Notes: a model not told the origin generated them from the letters alone. 64,000 nt of DNA from [Leptolyngbya] sp. JSC-1 (GCA_000733415.1 KL662192.1:582823-646822), one strand, 5' to 3'; positions 35,166 through 44,102 are shown, counted from the first letter of the stretch. Translations and numbers: made by a program.

Positions 35166-38100
35166 ATGCTAGAACCAGATACTGAGAGCTTTAACCCATA
35201 TTATGAGTACCAGGTCGGGGGCACGCTTGACCCTAATCATCCAACCTATGTGGAACGCGCCGCCGATCAAAAGTTGTATAGTCTGTTGAAAGCAGGTGAA
35301 TTTTGCTACGTCCTCAACTCACGGCAAATGGGAAAATCCAGCCTGGTGATACGGACGAGAAAGAAGTTAGAAGCCGAAGGGGTTTTGTTTGCCTTTATTG
35401 ACATGTCTTCGGTTGGGGCCGAAGTTAAGTCATTAGACCAATGGTACACAACAATACTGGACAACTTTAAGGAGAGCTTTGAGCTAGACGAGATTAGCCT
35501 ATCGGCCTGGTGGCAACAGCATGATCACCTCACGCCCTCCGCTCGGCTGGGGAAGTTTATTGAAACCTTCTTGTTGACCCGATTTCCAGACCGCAAGCTG
35601 ATTATTGTAATTGATGAAATTGATTACATTCTAAAGCTTAAACTGAAGCTGAAAAAAGAATCCATTGATGATTTATCAACCGATGATTTTTTTGCCTTCA
35701 TTCGCAGTTGCTATAACCAGCGTACTAGTAATCGAGACTACGAACGACTGACCTTTGTACTGATCGGTGTGGCAACGCCTTACGATCTTATTTCTAACGT
35801 AGACTGTACTCCATTTAACATTGGTCAAGAGATCAAGCTCTACGGTTTTAGTCAAGCAGAAGCGAAACCGTTAGAATCTGGAATTGGCACGGTTGCAGAT
35901 CGACCAGATTGGGTATTGAAGGAGATTTTGGATTGGACCGGCGGCCAACCGTTTCTGACCCAGAAGCTGTGTAATTTAGTGTCTAAAAAGCAGCATAAAA
36001 TTATTGCCGGTCAAGAAAAATCGGCTATTGATACGCTGGTGCGTTCAGAAATTATTCAGAACTGGAGTCAGAAAGATCAACCCGCTCACTTTGGTGTGAT
36101 TCGTGACCGTATTCTCAAAAGTAGACGGTCGCCCAGCCACCTGCTGAACCTGTATCAGCAAATTTTAGAGCAGGGGGAAATCATCGAGAATCGAGAAGAT
36201 TTGGAGCATCTGGAGCTAAAGCTATCGGGGTTAGTGATCGAACGCGAGGGGGCTTTACGGGTTTATAACCCAATCTATCAAGAGATTTTTAATCAACAGT
36301 GGATTGAGCAAGAGCTGGCAAAACTGCGCCCCTACAGTGAAGCAATCAAAGCCTGGGTCAAGTCAGGTTACACAGATGAATCACGGCTGCTGTATGGTCA
36401 AGCGCTGCAGGACGCTCTAGCTTGGGCTGAGAGCCAGCGGTTGAGTAAAGCAGAACTCAGTGAAGAAGATCAACACTTCCTGGAAGCAAGCCGCACCCTG
36501 GAACAAATTTCCGAAGCAAAACCGGAAGTGATCCCGATTCTCAAGGCATTTTTGCCAAAGCTAAACCAGATCACTAGCCAACCCTCCCAGCTAATTCGGG
36601 CGATTCGCATCTGGGTTGGTTCCCAACCTGTTCTAACCGAGCTGCTGTGCCAGGACTTGCTCAAAGCTTACCAACAGCAACCGATTGCAGATGGAGCTGA
36701 AGCAGCCGTTGCCACCCTGATCCAAACTGAATGGCTGCAAAAACAAACCCAACCGGCAGTATTAGACCACCTGAAGCAAATCCAGGTGGCGCTGCGGGCA
36801 GAAGACGACAAGTTTGTAGCTCTGCTGGAGCTGTATCGCAGAATTGGGCAGGGGCAAGTTCCCCCTACAGAACACCCACCGGGGTTAAACCTGCTGGAAG
36901 ATCTAGGCTTAGTCGAAAAACATCAGGTCGCCAATCGCCTCTATGCGGAAGTATTCAGTCCCGAATGGGTGGCTCAAGAGCTGGAAGAAAGCAGCCAACG
37001 CCGCACAATTGCTGGGCGCTTCCGCGAGATCGAAAAGCTCAAAACCAGAGATACTTGTCATATCTATCGGGTAGCTGACAAACACCTAAAAAATAAATCT
37101 TGCTTGCTGCGAGAATACATTCCTGTATCTAACGATGCCGAAACTCTAGAGCAGGCCCGCCACGAAATTGATCGCATTTTTCGCGATCTGGAAAAACTGA
37201 AGGGCCATGACCAGATTCCGGAGGTGTTGGCAATCGAAGATGACGGAAAGTTCTACATCACCCAGGAATTTATTGAAGGCGACAATCTCGATCAGGAAAT
37301 TCAGCCAGGGCAGCCCTGGGATGAACCGAAAGTAGTCGATCTGCTGATCGAAGTTTTGAGCATTCTGGAATTTGTGCATCTGCAAAAACTGGCGCACCTC
37401 AACCTCAAACCATCTAACCTGCGGCGGCGGCGTCAGGATGGCAAGCTGATCCTGATTGATTTTGGTGCCTTCCAATCGATTAATCGCTTGTTGCAACGCC
37501 TCGCAATCCATCCCAAACTAGAGCTGACCGAATCGCCCCAATATGCACCACCAGCTAACATCGCTACTCGCACCGCGGTAAATCAGGACATTTACGCTGT
37601 TGGCATGATTGGGATTCAAACCATCACAGGGATTGCCCCAGAAGATTTGAGTGTCGATAAAGTGACTGGCGAAGTGATCTGGCTCTACGAAATTCCGCCC
37701 CACCACCCCAAAGCCCAAGTCAGCGACGAACTAGCCAGAATCCTAGCTAAGATGGTGCGCCATCGTCCTGGCAATCCAACCGCCGATCAATATACCAATG
37801 TGGCTGAAGTGCTACAGCAGCTCCGCGGTCTTAAGGAATCGGGCCGCCGGGTTGATCCAAAACGCAAATATGATTGGCTCACCGACAAGCGGATCTTGGC
37901 CTGGGGAGGCGTGGGTCTAGCGGTGGCTGGGATCGTGGCCGGTATTTTGGGGATGGCGTCTGTCGAACGCCTGAGAGCCGCCCAGCGCTCCGTAGAGCAG
38001 TGTAATCAGCCGATCACCGTTCAACCGGTCACGCCAGCTACCAATGCCTCTACTTCAGGGAACGCGGCTGCGGGAAGTTTGATCAACCGCCAAGTGGTGA

Positions 38101-38993
38101 TTGATGCCAATCAGGTAGCTCAGGCTTGTCAACAGGTCTTAGCACGACAGCCCGAAAATCCACAAGCTTTGAAGAATCAGGGAAAGGCCCATCTTTTACT
38201 CTGGAAACATGCCGATCTGCTAGGCAATGCAGCCGAAGCTCAGAACAATTTAGATACTGCTTTGAACAACTTTAACCAGGTGATTCAGGCCAATCCAAAT
38301 CAACCTGATCCGCAAGCGTTGTTCTATCAGGGGTTAGCGCTATCGGCCCAAGGCGATGAAAAATCCGTTGCAGCGGCTGAACAGGCATACGAACAGTCAA
38401 TTGTGCAGTACACAACAGCCAGTACAGTACAACCAGAAGACTTTCCAATTCTGGCTCAGTTGATTGCCTTCCTAGTTGAGGAAAAGGATGGCAAAATCGT
38501 GTCTAACCAGAAATACAATCAGGCCCAAACCCTCTTTAATAAAGCAGATGCATTGATGCAGCATCCTGATTTAGAAAATAAGATCTATACCGAAAATCTG
38601 ATTTACAATCGTGGCTCTCTCTATGCTAGAACTCAAACGTTGCAAGAAGCGTTGAACCTGTATGGTGAAGTGCCGATGAGATCTAAACAGATTGAGGTGT
38701 TGACATTGAGAAGCAAAGGTTTTGTACACCTACTGCAAAACGACTTTGACAATGCAGCAGATGCATTTCAGCAGGCGCTAAAAGTTGGTGCCGATCCGCT
38801 GGTTTCCGAATATTTGAACCGAGCGAACACCTGCCGCTCCAATCCGACGAATCAAGTCGCCTGTAGTTTTTCTTCGGCTCAATTCAGACCCATCTTTGCA
38901 CAGATCTTTCCGATTCGACGCGTCTACCGATGCAAAGATTATCCGGTCCTGAGTGTTGTAGATCATCTCAGCCAATCTGTCTGCCAGCCATGA
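35166..38993 (+). CDS. AAA-like ATPase / pseudokinase / TM / TPR protein
   Basis: This 1275-residue protein (ATG at 35166; a TTG at 35151 is open) begins with the NPYYEYQVGG start of AAA_35 proteins. It has P-loop RQMGKSSL (K57), Walker B IIVIDEIDYIL and GGQPFLTQKLC, then a degenerate second helical region. A protein-kinase-like domain follows (about 620-860) with DFG at 765-767. The catalytic loop reads HLNLKPSN (H744, N746 replacing the catalytic Asp) and the beta-3 Lys position is Arg649, so it is probably a pseudokinase. One TM lies at about 910-932, then a TPR-like tail. The final 60 residues look unrelated and may be a frameshifted end. Confidence 0.82.
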   Translation: MLEPDTESFNPYYEYQVGGTLDPNHPTYVERAADQKLYSLLKAGEFCYVLNSRQMGKSSLVIRTRKKLEAEGVLFAFIDMSSVGAEVKSLDQWYTTILDNFKESFELDEISLSAWWQQHDHLTPSARLGKFIETFLLTRFPDRKLIIVIDEIDYILKLKLKLKKESIDDLSTDDFFAFIRSCYNQRTSNRDYERLTFVLIGVATPYDLISNVDCTPFNIGQEIKLYGFSQAEAKPLESGIGTVADRPDWVLKEILDWTGGQPFLTQKLCNLVSKKQHKIIAGQEKSAIDTLVRSEIIQNWSQKDQPAHFGVIRDRILKSRRSPSHLLNLYQQILEQGEIIENREDLEHLELKLSGLVIEREGALRVYNPIYQEIFNQQWIEQELAKLRPYSEAIKAWVKSGYTDESRLLYGQALQDALAWAESQRLSKAELSEEDQHFLEASRTLEQISEAKPEVIPILKAFLPKLNQITSQPSQLIRAIRIWVGSQPVLTELLCQDLLKAYQQQPIADGAEAAVATLIQTEWLQKQTQPAVLDHLKQIQVALRAEDDKFVALLELYRRIGQGQVPPTEHPPGLNLLEDLGLVEKHQVANRLYAEVFSPEWVAQELEESSQRRTIAGRFREIEKLKTRDTCHIYRVADKHLKNKSCLLREYIPVSNDAETLEQARHEIDRIFRDLEKLKGHDQIPEVLAIEDDGKFYITQEFIEGDNLDQEIQPGQPWDEPKVVDLLIEVLSILEFVHLQKLAHLNLKPSNLRRRRQDGKLILIDFGAFQSINRLLQRLAIHPKLELTESPQYAPPANIATRTAVNQDIYAVGMIGIQTITGIAPEDLSVDKVTGEVIWLYEIPPHHPKAQVSDELARILAKMVRHRPGNPTADQYTNVAEVLQQLRGLKESGRRVDPKRKYDWLTDKRILAWGGVGLAVAGIVAGILGMASVERLRAAQRSVEQCNQPITVQPVTPATNASTSGNAAAGSLINRQVVIDANQVAQACQQVLARQPENPQALKNQGKAHLLLWKHADLLGNAAEAQNNLDTALNNFNQVIQANPNQPDPQALFYQGLALSAQGDEKSVAAAEQAYEQSIVQYTTASTVQPEDFPILAQLIAFLVEEKDGKIVSNQKYNQAQTLFNKADALMQHPDLENKIYTENLIYNRGSLYARTQTLQEALNLYGEVPMRSKQIEVLTLRSKGFVHLLQNDFDNAADAFQQALKVGADPLVSEYLNRANTCRSNPTNQVACSFSSAQFRPIFAQIFPIRRVYRCKDYPVLSVVDHLSQSVCQP

Positions 38994-39091
38994 GCTTGGA
39001 CAGATGATAGAGTGCAGCTTCACACCCAATCCGCCTGTGCGGGGCACTGCTTCTATTTAGAGGTCGGTAAGCAATATTGCTCGGTCATTGA

Positions 39092-39697
39092 TTAACAGGC
39101 TGGAATAAAGTGATGAATATAAATTAAACACCAACCCTGATTTACTTTTAGCGGTTGGCCAATTAAGTGATTAAATAAGTAGCTGGCTGAACTTCTGGGT
39201 TGAACGATCAATAAAGGCTGGATCTCATTCGGCAGATCGGCTCGGATAAACGCCTCTTTCCACCCCTTTGATTGAACCTGGTCGGACATCGCATAGGTTT
39301 GAAACAGGGATTGAAACGATCTCGGTTGGTCCTTAATTTGCTCACAGGCTAACTGAGCCTCTACTCGATCGGTAAAGATCAGTCGAGAGAGCACAAAATA
39401 GTCAAACTGGTGTTTTCTGGCCTCAAATTTGGCTTTGATATGTTTATGTTTGTCAATGTGACTACAAAACTTCTTCATAGAAATAATAATTCGAATGCGC
39501 TCCATGAATGAATCGTAGTCATCATCATTTGTCTCTAACCACCGCTCAAATTGCTCTGCACTCGTGAGTTTACTCACCTCGCTGAATTGGTTCAGATAAT
39601 CTTCCACTTCCTCAGAGCTGGGTGTTAACTCAAGATATACCTGTAAGAGTTGCTCTAAAGTGATCGGTTGATCCGCTAGGCTTGGAATATCTGACAT
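39092..39697 (-). CDS. Parvulin/SurA-like peptidylprolyl isomerase-related protein
   Basis: This 201-residue protein (ATG at 39697 with GGGGAGCC upstream) has an N-terminal helical part (ITLEQLLQVYLEL, then SAEQFERWLE) and a C-terminal part resembling a diverged parvulin domain: VLSRLIFTDRVEAQLACEQIKDQ, SFQSLFQTYAMS, KGWKEAF and LPNEIQPLLI. Cyanobacterial relatives often sit with peptide secretion genes, but none is seen here. Key PPIase residues are not clearly kept. Upstream it carries the element shared with the GRDP-like gene. An in-frame ATG at 39715 is less likely. Confidence 0.6.
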   Translation of the reverse strand: MSDIPSLADQPITLEQLLQVYLELTPSSEEVEDYLNQFSEVSKLTSAEQFERWLETNDDDYDSFMERIRIIISMKKFCSHIDKHKHIKAKFEARKHQFDYFVLSRLIFTDRVEAQLACEQIKDQPRSFQSLFQTYAMSDQVQSKGWKEAFIRADLPNEIQPLLIVQPRSSASYLFNHLIGQPLKVNQGWCLIYIHHFIPAC

Positions 39698-40191
39698 AAG
39701 GTAGGCTCCCCACATTGGTTGATTCCTATGTCTTGATCAAATCTCTAGACTCACTTTGCGGCAAGCCTCACTTAAGCCTCACTTAAGCTCACTTAAGCCT
39801 CAGTTACAGCAGCAACAGCAAGAAATGGCGGAATATCAAGACTGCAAAACCTGCGTTGGCCGAATAATTAGTAGTGGGCTGACGCAAATCGAAGGATGAC
39901 TACCGTCTAGTGCAACTGCGATTAGCACTTGCAATTGGGATAGCTTTAATTGATTTTGACGCGCATATTTCATATATTCGAGCTGTGACTTTATTTGTAT
40001 TATCGCAAAAGCAGTCATGAAGCGACACAAGCACCTATCAGCGCCATTGATGGATCGTCATTCACGGGGTAGATTGTCAAGTCTTACAGTAGACGAATAA
40101 GGTGAATTTATAGGACAGGAGGCAGCAGGAGGCAGTGATCTATGGTCTACTATCAGTCTTTTGAAAGTGGTACGTGTTAATTGGTGCAGCC
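39698..40191. other. Spacer, 494 bases
   Basis: No gene is supported; a 64-residue frame at 39836-40030 on the minus strand has no start signal or family. The spacer carries the second copy of the shared upstream element and a short GGAGGCAGCA direct repeat at about 40118-40136. Confidence 0.5.
39732..39813 (-). promoter_or_regulatory. Shared upstream element, copy 2, with three direct repeats
   Basis: This matches 33071-33121 over about 50 bases (ATCAAATCTCTAGACTCA ... AAGCCTCACTTAAGCCTCA). It then continues with extra CACTTAAG repeats, so that the coding strand shows three to four CTTAAGTGAGG direct repeats. It lies about 68 bases before the start at 39697, almost the same spacing as copy 1. 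Confidence 0.6.
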
Positions 40192-40619
40192 ATGACAGCT
40201 ACATATCGTTCGCTTCATACTAAAGGAATGCTGTTGCTAATTCTAACAACTTTGATATGGGGTAGTTCATTTTCCTTACTTAAACATGTCCTAATCAGTC
40301 TTTCACTTAGCGTTATTCTGGCAACGTTCTAGGATTGACTTTCTCTACCTCGGAACTAATCGAGCAGATGGCAGCGATTGCGAATCAGTGCAATAGTCTT
40401 CTCTACTTGAGTCTGATCGTAACAGCAACCCCGATCTAGACACAAGCGGTGGCTCAACGGTGGGTTGCAGCTCATGAAGCTGCTTTGTTTTATACGCTTG
40501 AACCGATTTTTGCCTCAATTTTTTCGTTCTGGTTTCTGGGAGAAAGCTTTAGTTGGCGGGGCATAATTGGTGCTGGGTTGGTGCTGGCTGCAACTGTGTT
40601 TAGTCAACGGCGTCGCTAA
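40192..40619 (+). pseudogene. EamA/DMT family transporter, collapsed remnant
   Basis: The ATG at 40192 opens with MLLLILTTLIWGSSFSLLKHVLIS, the first TM of an EamA transporter, and stops after 46 codons. From about 40331 another frame gives transporter C-terminal pieces (LLYLSLIVTATPI, then a TAG at 40437-40439, then AALFYTLEPIFASIFSFWFLGESF and the last TM), ending in TAA at 40617-40619. About half of the normal 290-300 residues is missing, so an internal deletion plus a stop have destroyed it. Confidence 0.75.
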
Positions 40620-41395
40620 ACGACAAACTGTTTGCCACAATCCTTACAGAGATAGCACTGCTTGCCCCGCCGACGCCCATTTTTAGAGATCTGATTCGAT
40701 TGACAATGAGGACAAATCATTACTTTCATTACACAGCCCAACTGTGCATCGCCCATATGCGGCTCCAAATACGACACCAATAAGTCTTCAATTTGCTCGG
40801 TCAAACGTTGGCGATATGCTTCATCGGGGTTGCGAAGTGCGGCTAAAATTACGGCGTTACTGCTGTGCACACAAACTTCGGCCAGCAGATGATACTGGTC
40901 CTCCGATAGGGACGGATTGCGATGCTTGAGAATTTTGGCCATAAAGGCAATTGCGTCCTGGGTCATACTTTCATCAATTGACTGAAAAATCTGGCGGGCC
41001 AGATAAAATTGCACAAATACTACCCGCGATACAGGTTGTTCAAACAGTTCAGTAACCGAGACAACGAGCCTATGAATCATTTGACGTAGCGGCAGCCGAA
41101 CTAGGGCTGGAATATCGATCTGTGTCCAAAATCCCTTGACTCGCTCGGCATGGCGTAACTCCATCGCCTTGAAAATCGCTGCTTTATCCGGAAAAAACTG
41201 ATAGAGTGACCCAATCGCCGTTCCGGCTCTAGCTGCAATCATGTGCGTGGTTGCAGCCTCATAGCCCACCTCATCAAACACCGCCGCCGCCGCATCCAGA
41301 ATTTTTTCAACTCGCTGCTTACCTCGCTGTTGTTTGGGTTGGCGACGCAAGCTAGTAGAGGTTTGCGGACTTGACGAACGTGAAAGTTCTGTCAT
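40616..41395 (-). CDS. TetR family regulator fused to an IS1-type (InsA) zinc ribbon
   Basis: Residues 1-215 form a TetR regulator: an N-terminal HTH (KILDAAAAVFDEVGYEAATTHMIAARAG, then GSLYQFFPDKAAIF) and a helical ligand domain. The last 38 residues, from MKVMICPHCQSNQI to LCKDCGKQFVV, are a Cys4 zinc ribbon of the type that starts IS1-family InsA transposase proteins, and then stop. The junction and the stop lie against the EamA remnant, so an IS fragment probably replaced the natural TetR end. The gene diverges from the Rieske oxygenase gene, its likely target. Confidence 0.8.
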   Translation of the reverse strand: MTELSRSSSPQTSTSLRRQPKQQRGKQRVEKILDAAAAVFDEVGYEAATTHMIAARAGTAIGSLYQFFPDKAAIFKAMELRHAERVKGFWTQIDIPALVRLPLRQMIHRLVVSVTELFEQPVSRVVFVQFYLARQIFQSIDESMTQDAIAFMAKILKHRNPSLSEDQYHLLAEVCVHSSNAVILAALRNPDEAYRQRLTEQIEDLLVSYLEPHMGDAQLGCVMKVMICPHCQSNQISKNGRRRGKQCYLCKDCGKQFVV

Positions 41396-41457
41396 ATTTT
41401 AGAAACACGACGGATTCTTCATAATTTTACCCTGATCTAGCTTTGACGGAGAATGCT

Positions 41458-42450
41458 ATGCAGTCTATGCTTCCAGGTGCACCCTGGCTATTGGCTCATC
41501 GGTCGATGCTGAAGCCCAACCAGCCTCGCAAATTTTCCCTCTATGGTATTGACTATGTAATCTGGCAGGATCAAGCGGGAGCGATTCATGCCCTACCGAA
41601 TGCCTGTCCCCATATGGGAGCAATGCTGTCAGAAGGCTGGTGTGAGGTGCAACCAGACGGCAGCAGCACAGTTGTTTGTCCATTTCACGCGCTGCCATTC
41701 GATCACGCCGGATGTACCGTTCTACCCGACTCAAGCAAAAAAACATTACCTCTACTGCAGCCTCTAGAACTGATTGTTCAAGGAGATTTTATCTGGTCTT
41801 ATGGAGGACATGAACCGAAGATTCCGATTCCCACAGTTCTGAACCAGATCGCAAACAAATATTCCTTTATCGGCTATACAGCCGATTGCAGCGTTGCAAC
41901 CGATCTGTTGACCATGCTCTTGATTATGCATGACTATAATCATCAGAACGGTACTCATCGCGATCTATTTCGCATCACTGAAGTCAAATTCCACCGCTTT
42001 ATCGATCAAGGGCATCATTCCCATGCATTCTACGATATGCCGACTGCACCGTACAGTTTGCTAGAAAAGCTGAGGAAGCCGGATCTATTTCTATTGCCAA
42101 GCTTAATCAAGGCCCACCTGGAAAATTACTTCCCGTTTCTAGTAATGCTGCACGGGGAAATGCCAATCGGTAGGGCAGTGCAATGTCATTTGTTTGTTCC
42201 CGAAGCGGAGAACCGCACTCGGACCTATATTCTGCTGTTTGGTCAAGCGAAACATCTTGCTTTCAAGGTATTAGGCCGCAGCTATCTCAATTTTGGCAAG
42301 ATTGTTGTCGATCAGGATACAGATATTCTCGGTAAACTTTATGCTGATACACCCCAGAAAGTTAAACTGAATAACGAGGTTGGCATGGATTGGGTACGGC
42401 GTAATTTTGCCAGTTTCCCAGAGGTTTTAGAGCCGAATCTTTCTAGATAA
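41458..42450 (+). CDS. Rieske-type non-haem iron oxygenase
   Basis: This 330-residue protein (ATG at 41458 with GGAG seven bases before it; a TTG at 41443 is open) has an N-terminal Rieske [2Fe-2S] domain with CPHMGAML and CPFHALP (Cys-His pairs). A catalytic domain has HDYNHQNGTHRD, which matches the two-His ligand pattern of the mononuclear iron. It probably hydroxylates or demethylates an aromatic or related compound, and needs a reductase not encoded nearby. It is transcribed divergently from the TetR gene (62 bases between starts), suggesting control by that regulator. Confidence 0.85.
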   Translation: MQSMLPGAPWLLAHRSMLKPNQPRKFSLYGIDYVIWQDQAGAIHALPNACPHMGAMLSEGWCEVQPDGSSTVVCPFHALPFDHAGCTVLPDSSKKTLPLLQPLELIVQGDFIWSYGGHEPKIPIPTVLNQIANKYSFIGYTADCSVATDLLTMLLIMHDYNHQNGTHRDLFRITEVKFHRFIDQGHHSHAFYDMPTAPYSLLEKLRKPDLFLLPSLIKAHLENYFPFLVMLHGEMPIGRAVQCHLFVPEAENRTRTYILLFGQAKHLAFKVLGRSYLNFGKIVVDQDTDILGKLYADTPQKVKLNNEVGMDWVRRNFASFPEVLEPNLSR

Positions 42451-42457
42451 ATATCAT

Positions 42458-43223
42458 CTAGGTAAGTATCATACAGAAGGCCGACTTTTCCGGTAGAGCC
42501 TGTCCCAGCAGGTGCCGACGAATACTGCCATCCAGATCGACTGGGAAATCACTAAGACCAACACGCTGCTGAAGCTGAGCCATAGGAATATTCGGTGGCG
42601 GCGGAATACCCGGTTCGGCATCGGTGGCTCCGGCATAGCAAACGGCAATCAGGTGCGGTTGGTTTTGGCTGAGTTGTTCAGCTAAACGTCGATATTGGGG
42701 TTCTATCGCAAAATCGCGATAGATATCTAAGCCAATCACAGCTGGCTGATAGGGTTCTAGTTTATCGAGCAGTTGAGCCAAACTTTTGTTCGAGAGCGAA
42801 GAGCCTTGGCGCTCGGTCTGAGCCTGCACATCGGCCTGCGTCACCGTAATTACCAGCAAACGGGGATCAGGAGGTTCGGTTTGGGGACGCCAGCGGAGCA
42901 ACTATTACCGTTTGAAAAGAGTCAGAAAATCGACTCTGTGTACTGGTAAACTTGGTCAGCGTGCGTTTGACTGTCCAGTAGCACGGTTCTTGAAGGTAAG
43001 CTGACAAATACATAGCAGCCATTTGGCTAAAGGATTGGGTCTGCCAAACTCTGTACCAGTAAAGCGCCCAAAATTTATCAGATTGGGGAACATCAGGCAG
43101 TTGTTCTAGGCGACTTCGAATACTGCGGCGTAGAATTGGATCCGTGCTCCAATTCTTGAAATAATCGTTGTCAAATTGGATAAACGTTGAGAACAATTCA
43201 GAGATTCCTTGGCGGGGGCGCAT
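42458..43223 (-). pseudogene. Fusion remnant: sigma-like N-terminus joined to a CHASE2 fragment
   Basis: From 43223, the minus strand reads MRPRQGISELFSTFIQF, then LRRSIRSRLEQLP, FWALYWYRVWQ and LSAYLQEPCYW, the N-terminal region of the cyanobacterial sigma-70-like proteins that often head an operon with a CHASE2 protein. It breaks off near 42905. In the next frame (42901-42458) a CHASE2 sensor fragment follows: RLLVITVTQADV, VIGLDIYRDFAIEP, DFPVDLDGSIRR. It too lacks its beginning and its end. A deletion of the intervening genes best explains this. Confidence 0.7.
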
Positions 43224-43348
43224 AAAGAGAGACCTCTTGAGTAGACTGCTAATTCGAAACAGTTTTTTAGTGTGAGGGACACCCTACAAAACTCTACACT
43301 GGAAAACTTTTGGAAATTATGCAGCGAGGATAAATCTTTAATGCTGCT

Positions 43349-43495
43349 TTACTCTTTCCCGGTCTCTCTAAGGTTTGTTAGTTGGGTTTGAATTATGGCA
43401 TAGCTGCGGCGTAGGTTGTTGTCATCGTAGAGGCGCGGCACATCCACGACCAAGAACCAGTTGGGGCGCTTGTGAAGGAGATAGTGGATGTCGTA
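43349..43495 (-). pseudogene. Uma2 family remnant
   Basis: Directly after the TAG of the TetR gene, the same minus-strand frame continues YDIHYLLHKRPNWFLVVD, then VPRLYDDNNLRRSYAIIQ, the N-terminal core of Uma2 (DUF820) proteins, and stops at TAA 43351-43349. It has no start of its own and lacks the nuclease core, so it is a fragment. Confidence 0.6.
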
Positions 43496-44044
43496 CTACA
43501 AATTCTGGCAGAGTTTGGCTGGAAGTTGCTGAATTATCCGCTGAAAGGGAGACGGATCATGCAATCCCTGGGCTAAAATCAGAGCACCTTGAATGGCAAT
43601 TACCCCATCCTCACCCTGCTGTTGGGCCAGATTTTCCTCTAGGCCTGCTTCAATCAACACAGCAGCAATTGCATCAATCCAACTTCTAAATAGAGCGTTT
43701 ACCCGCTGATGAAACACATCACGGGCTGAACCCAGCAGCAGAATAGCAAACAGGCACGGCTGATGGCCTCCTTCGTAAACCTGATTCAGGCGATCGCACA
43801 TCTGCTGCAATCGGGATAAAGGTTCACCTGGACCGTTGAGCACTTGCAAAATATTTTGGTTCAGCCATCGCTCCAGATAATCCAATACGGCCTCAACCAT
43901 TTCGTCTTTACCGCCGGGAAAATGGTGGTAGAGGCTGGCCTTTCCCAAGCCAGTCGCTTCAGAAATTTTCGCTAAGGTCGCGCCATCGTAGCCATACTGA
44001 CGCAATAAACGCAACAAACAGGGAATACAGGTTTCTCTGGACAT
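43496..44044 (-). CDS. TetR/AcrR family transcriptional regulator
   Basis: This 182-residue regulator has the HTH LRQYGYDGATLAKISEATGLGKASLYHHFPGGKDEMVEAVLDYL and a C-terminal ligand domain of the YxaF/LmrA-like type (CLFAILLLGSARDVFHQRV). Upstream of its start are two perfect copies of a TACCG-type palindrome (44076-44091 and 44103-44118), the expected operator of this subclass, between it and the GST gene. It therefore likely represses itself and the plus-strand GST/FMN-protein genes until an inducer binds. Confidence 0.85.
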   Translation of the reverse strand: MSRETCIPCLLRLLRQYGYDGATLAKISEATGLGKASLYHHFPGGKDEMVEAVLDYLERWLNQNILQVLNGPGEPLSRLQQMCDRLNQVYEGGHQPCLFAILLLGSARDVFHQRVNALFRSWIDAIAAVLIEAGLEENLAQQQGEDGVIAIQGALILAQGLHDPSPFQRIIQQLPAKLCQNL

Positions 44045-44075
44045 GAAGCAATTCAGAAATCAGCTATTGACATTG

Positions 44076-44091
44076 TACCGAACGGACGGTA
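44076..44091. promoter_or_regulatory. TetR operator 1
   Basis: TACCGAACGGACGGTA is an inverted repeat of the TACCG-N6-CGGTA class used by YxaF/LmrA-type TetR repressors. It lies 32 bases before the TetR start. Confidence 0.75.
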
Positions 44092-44102
44092 CAGTTGGAG
44101 TA

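Noticed and set aside
39836..40030. 64-residue frame on the minus strand in the spacer after the parvulin-like gene
   Set aside because: No start signal, no family; probably chance.
43375..43689. 104-residue plus-strand frame across the Uma2 remnant
   Set aside because: The minus strand reads a Uma2 fragment and a TetR end in the same stretch; the plus frame has no family.
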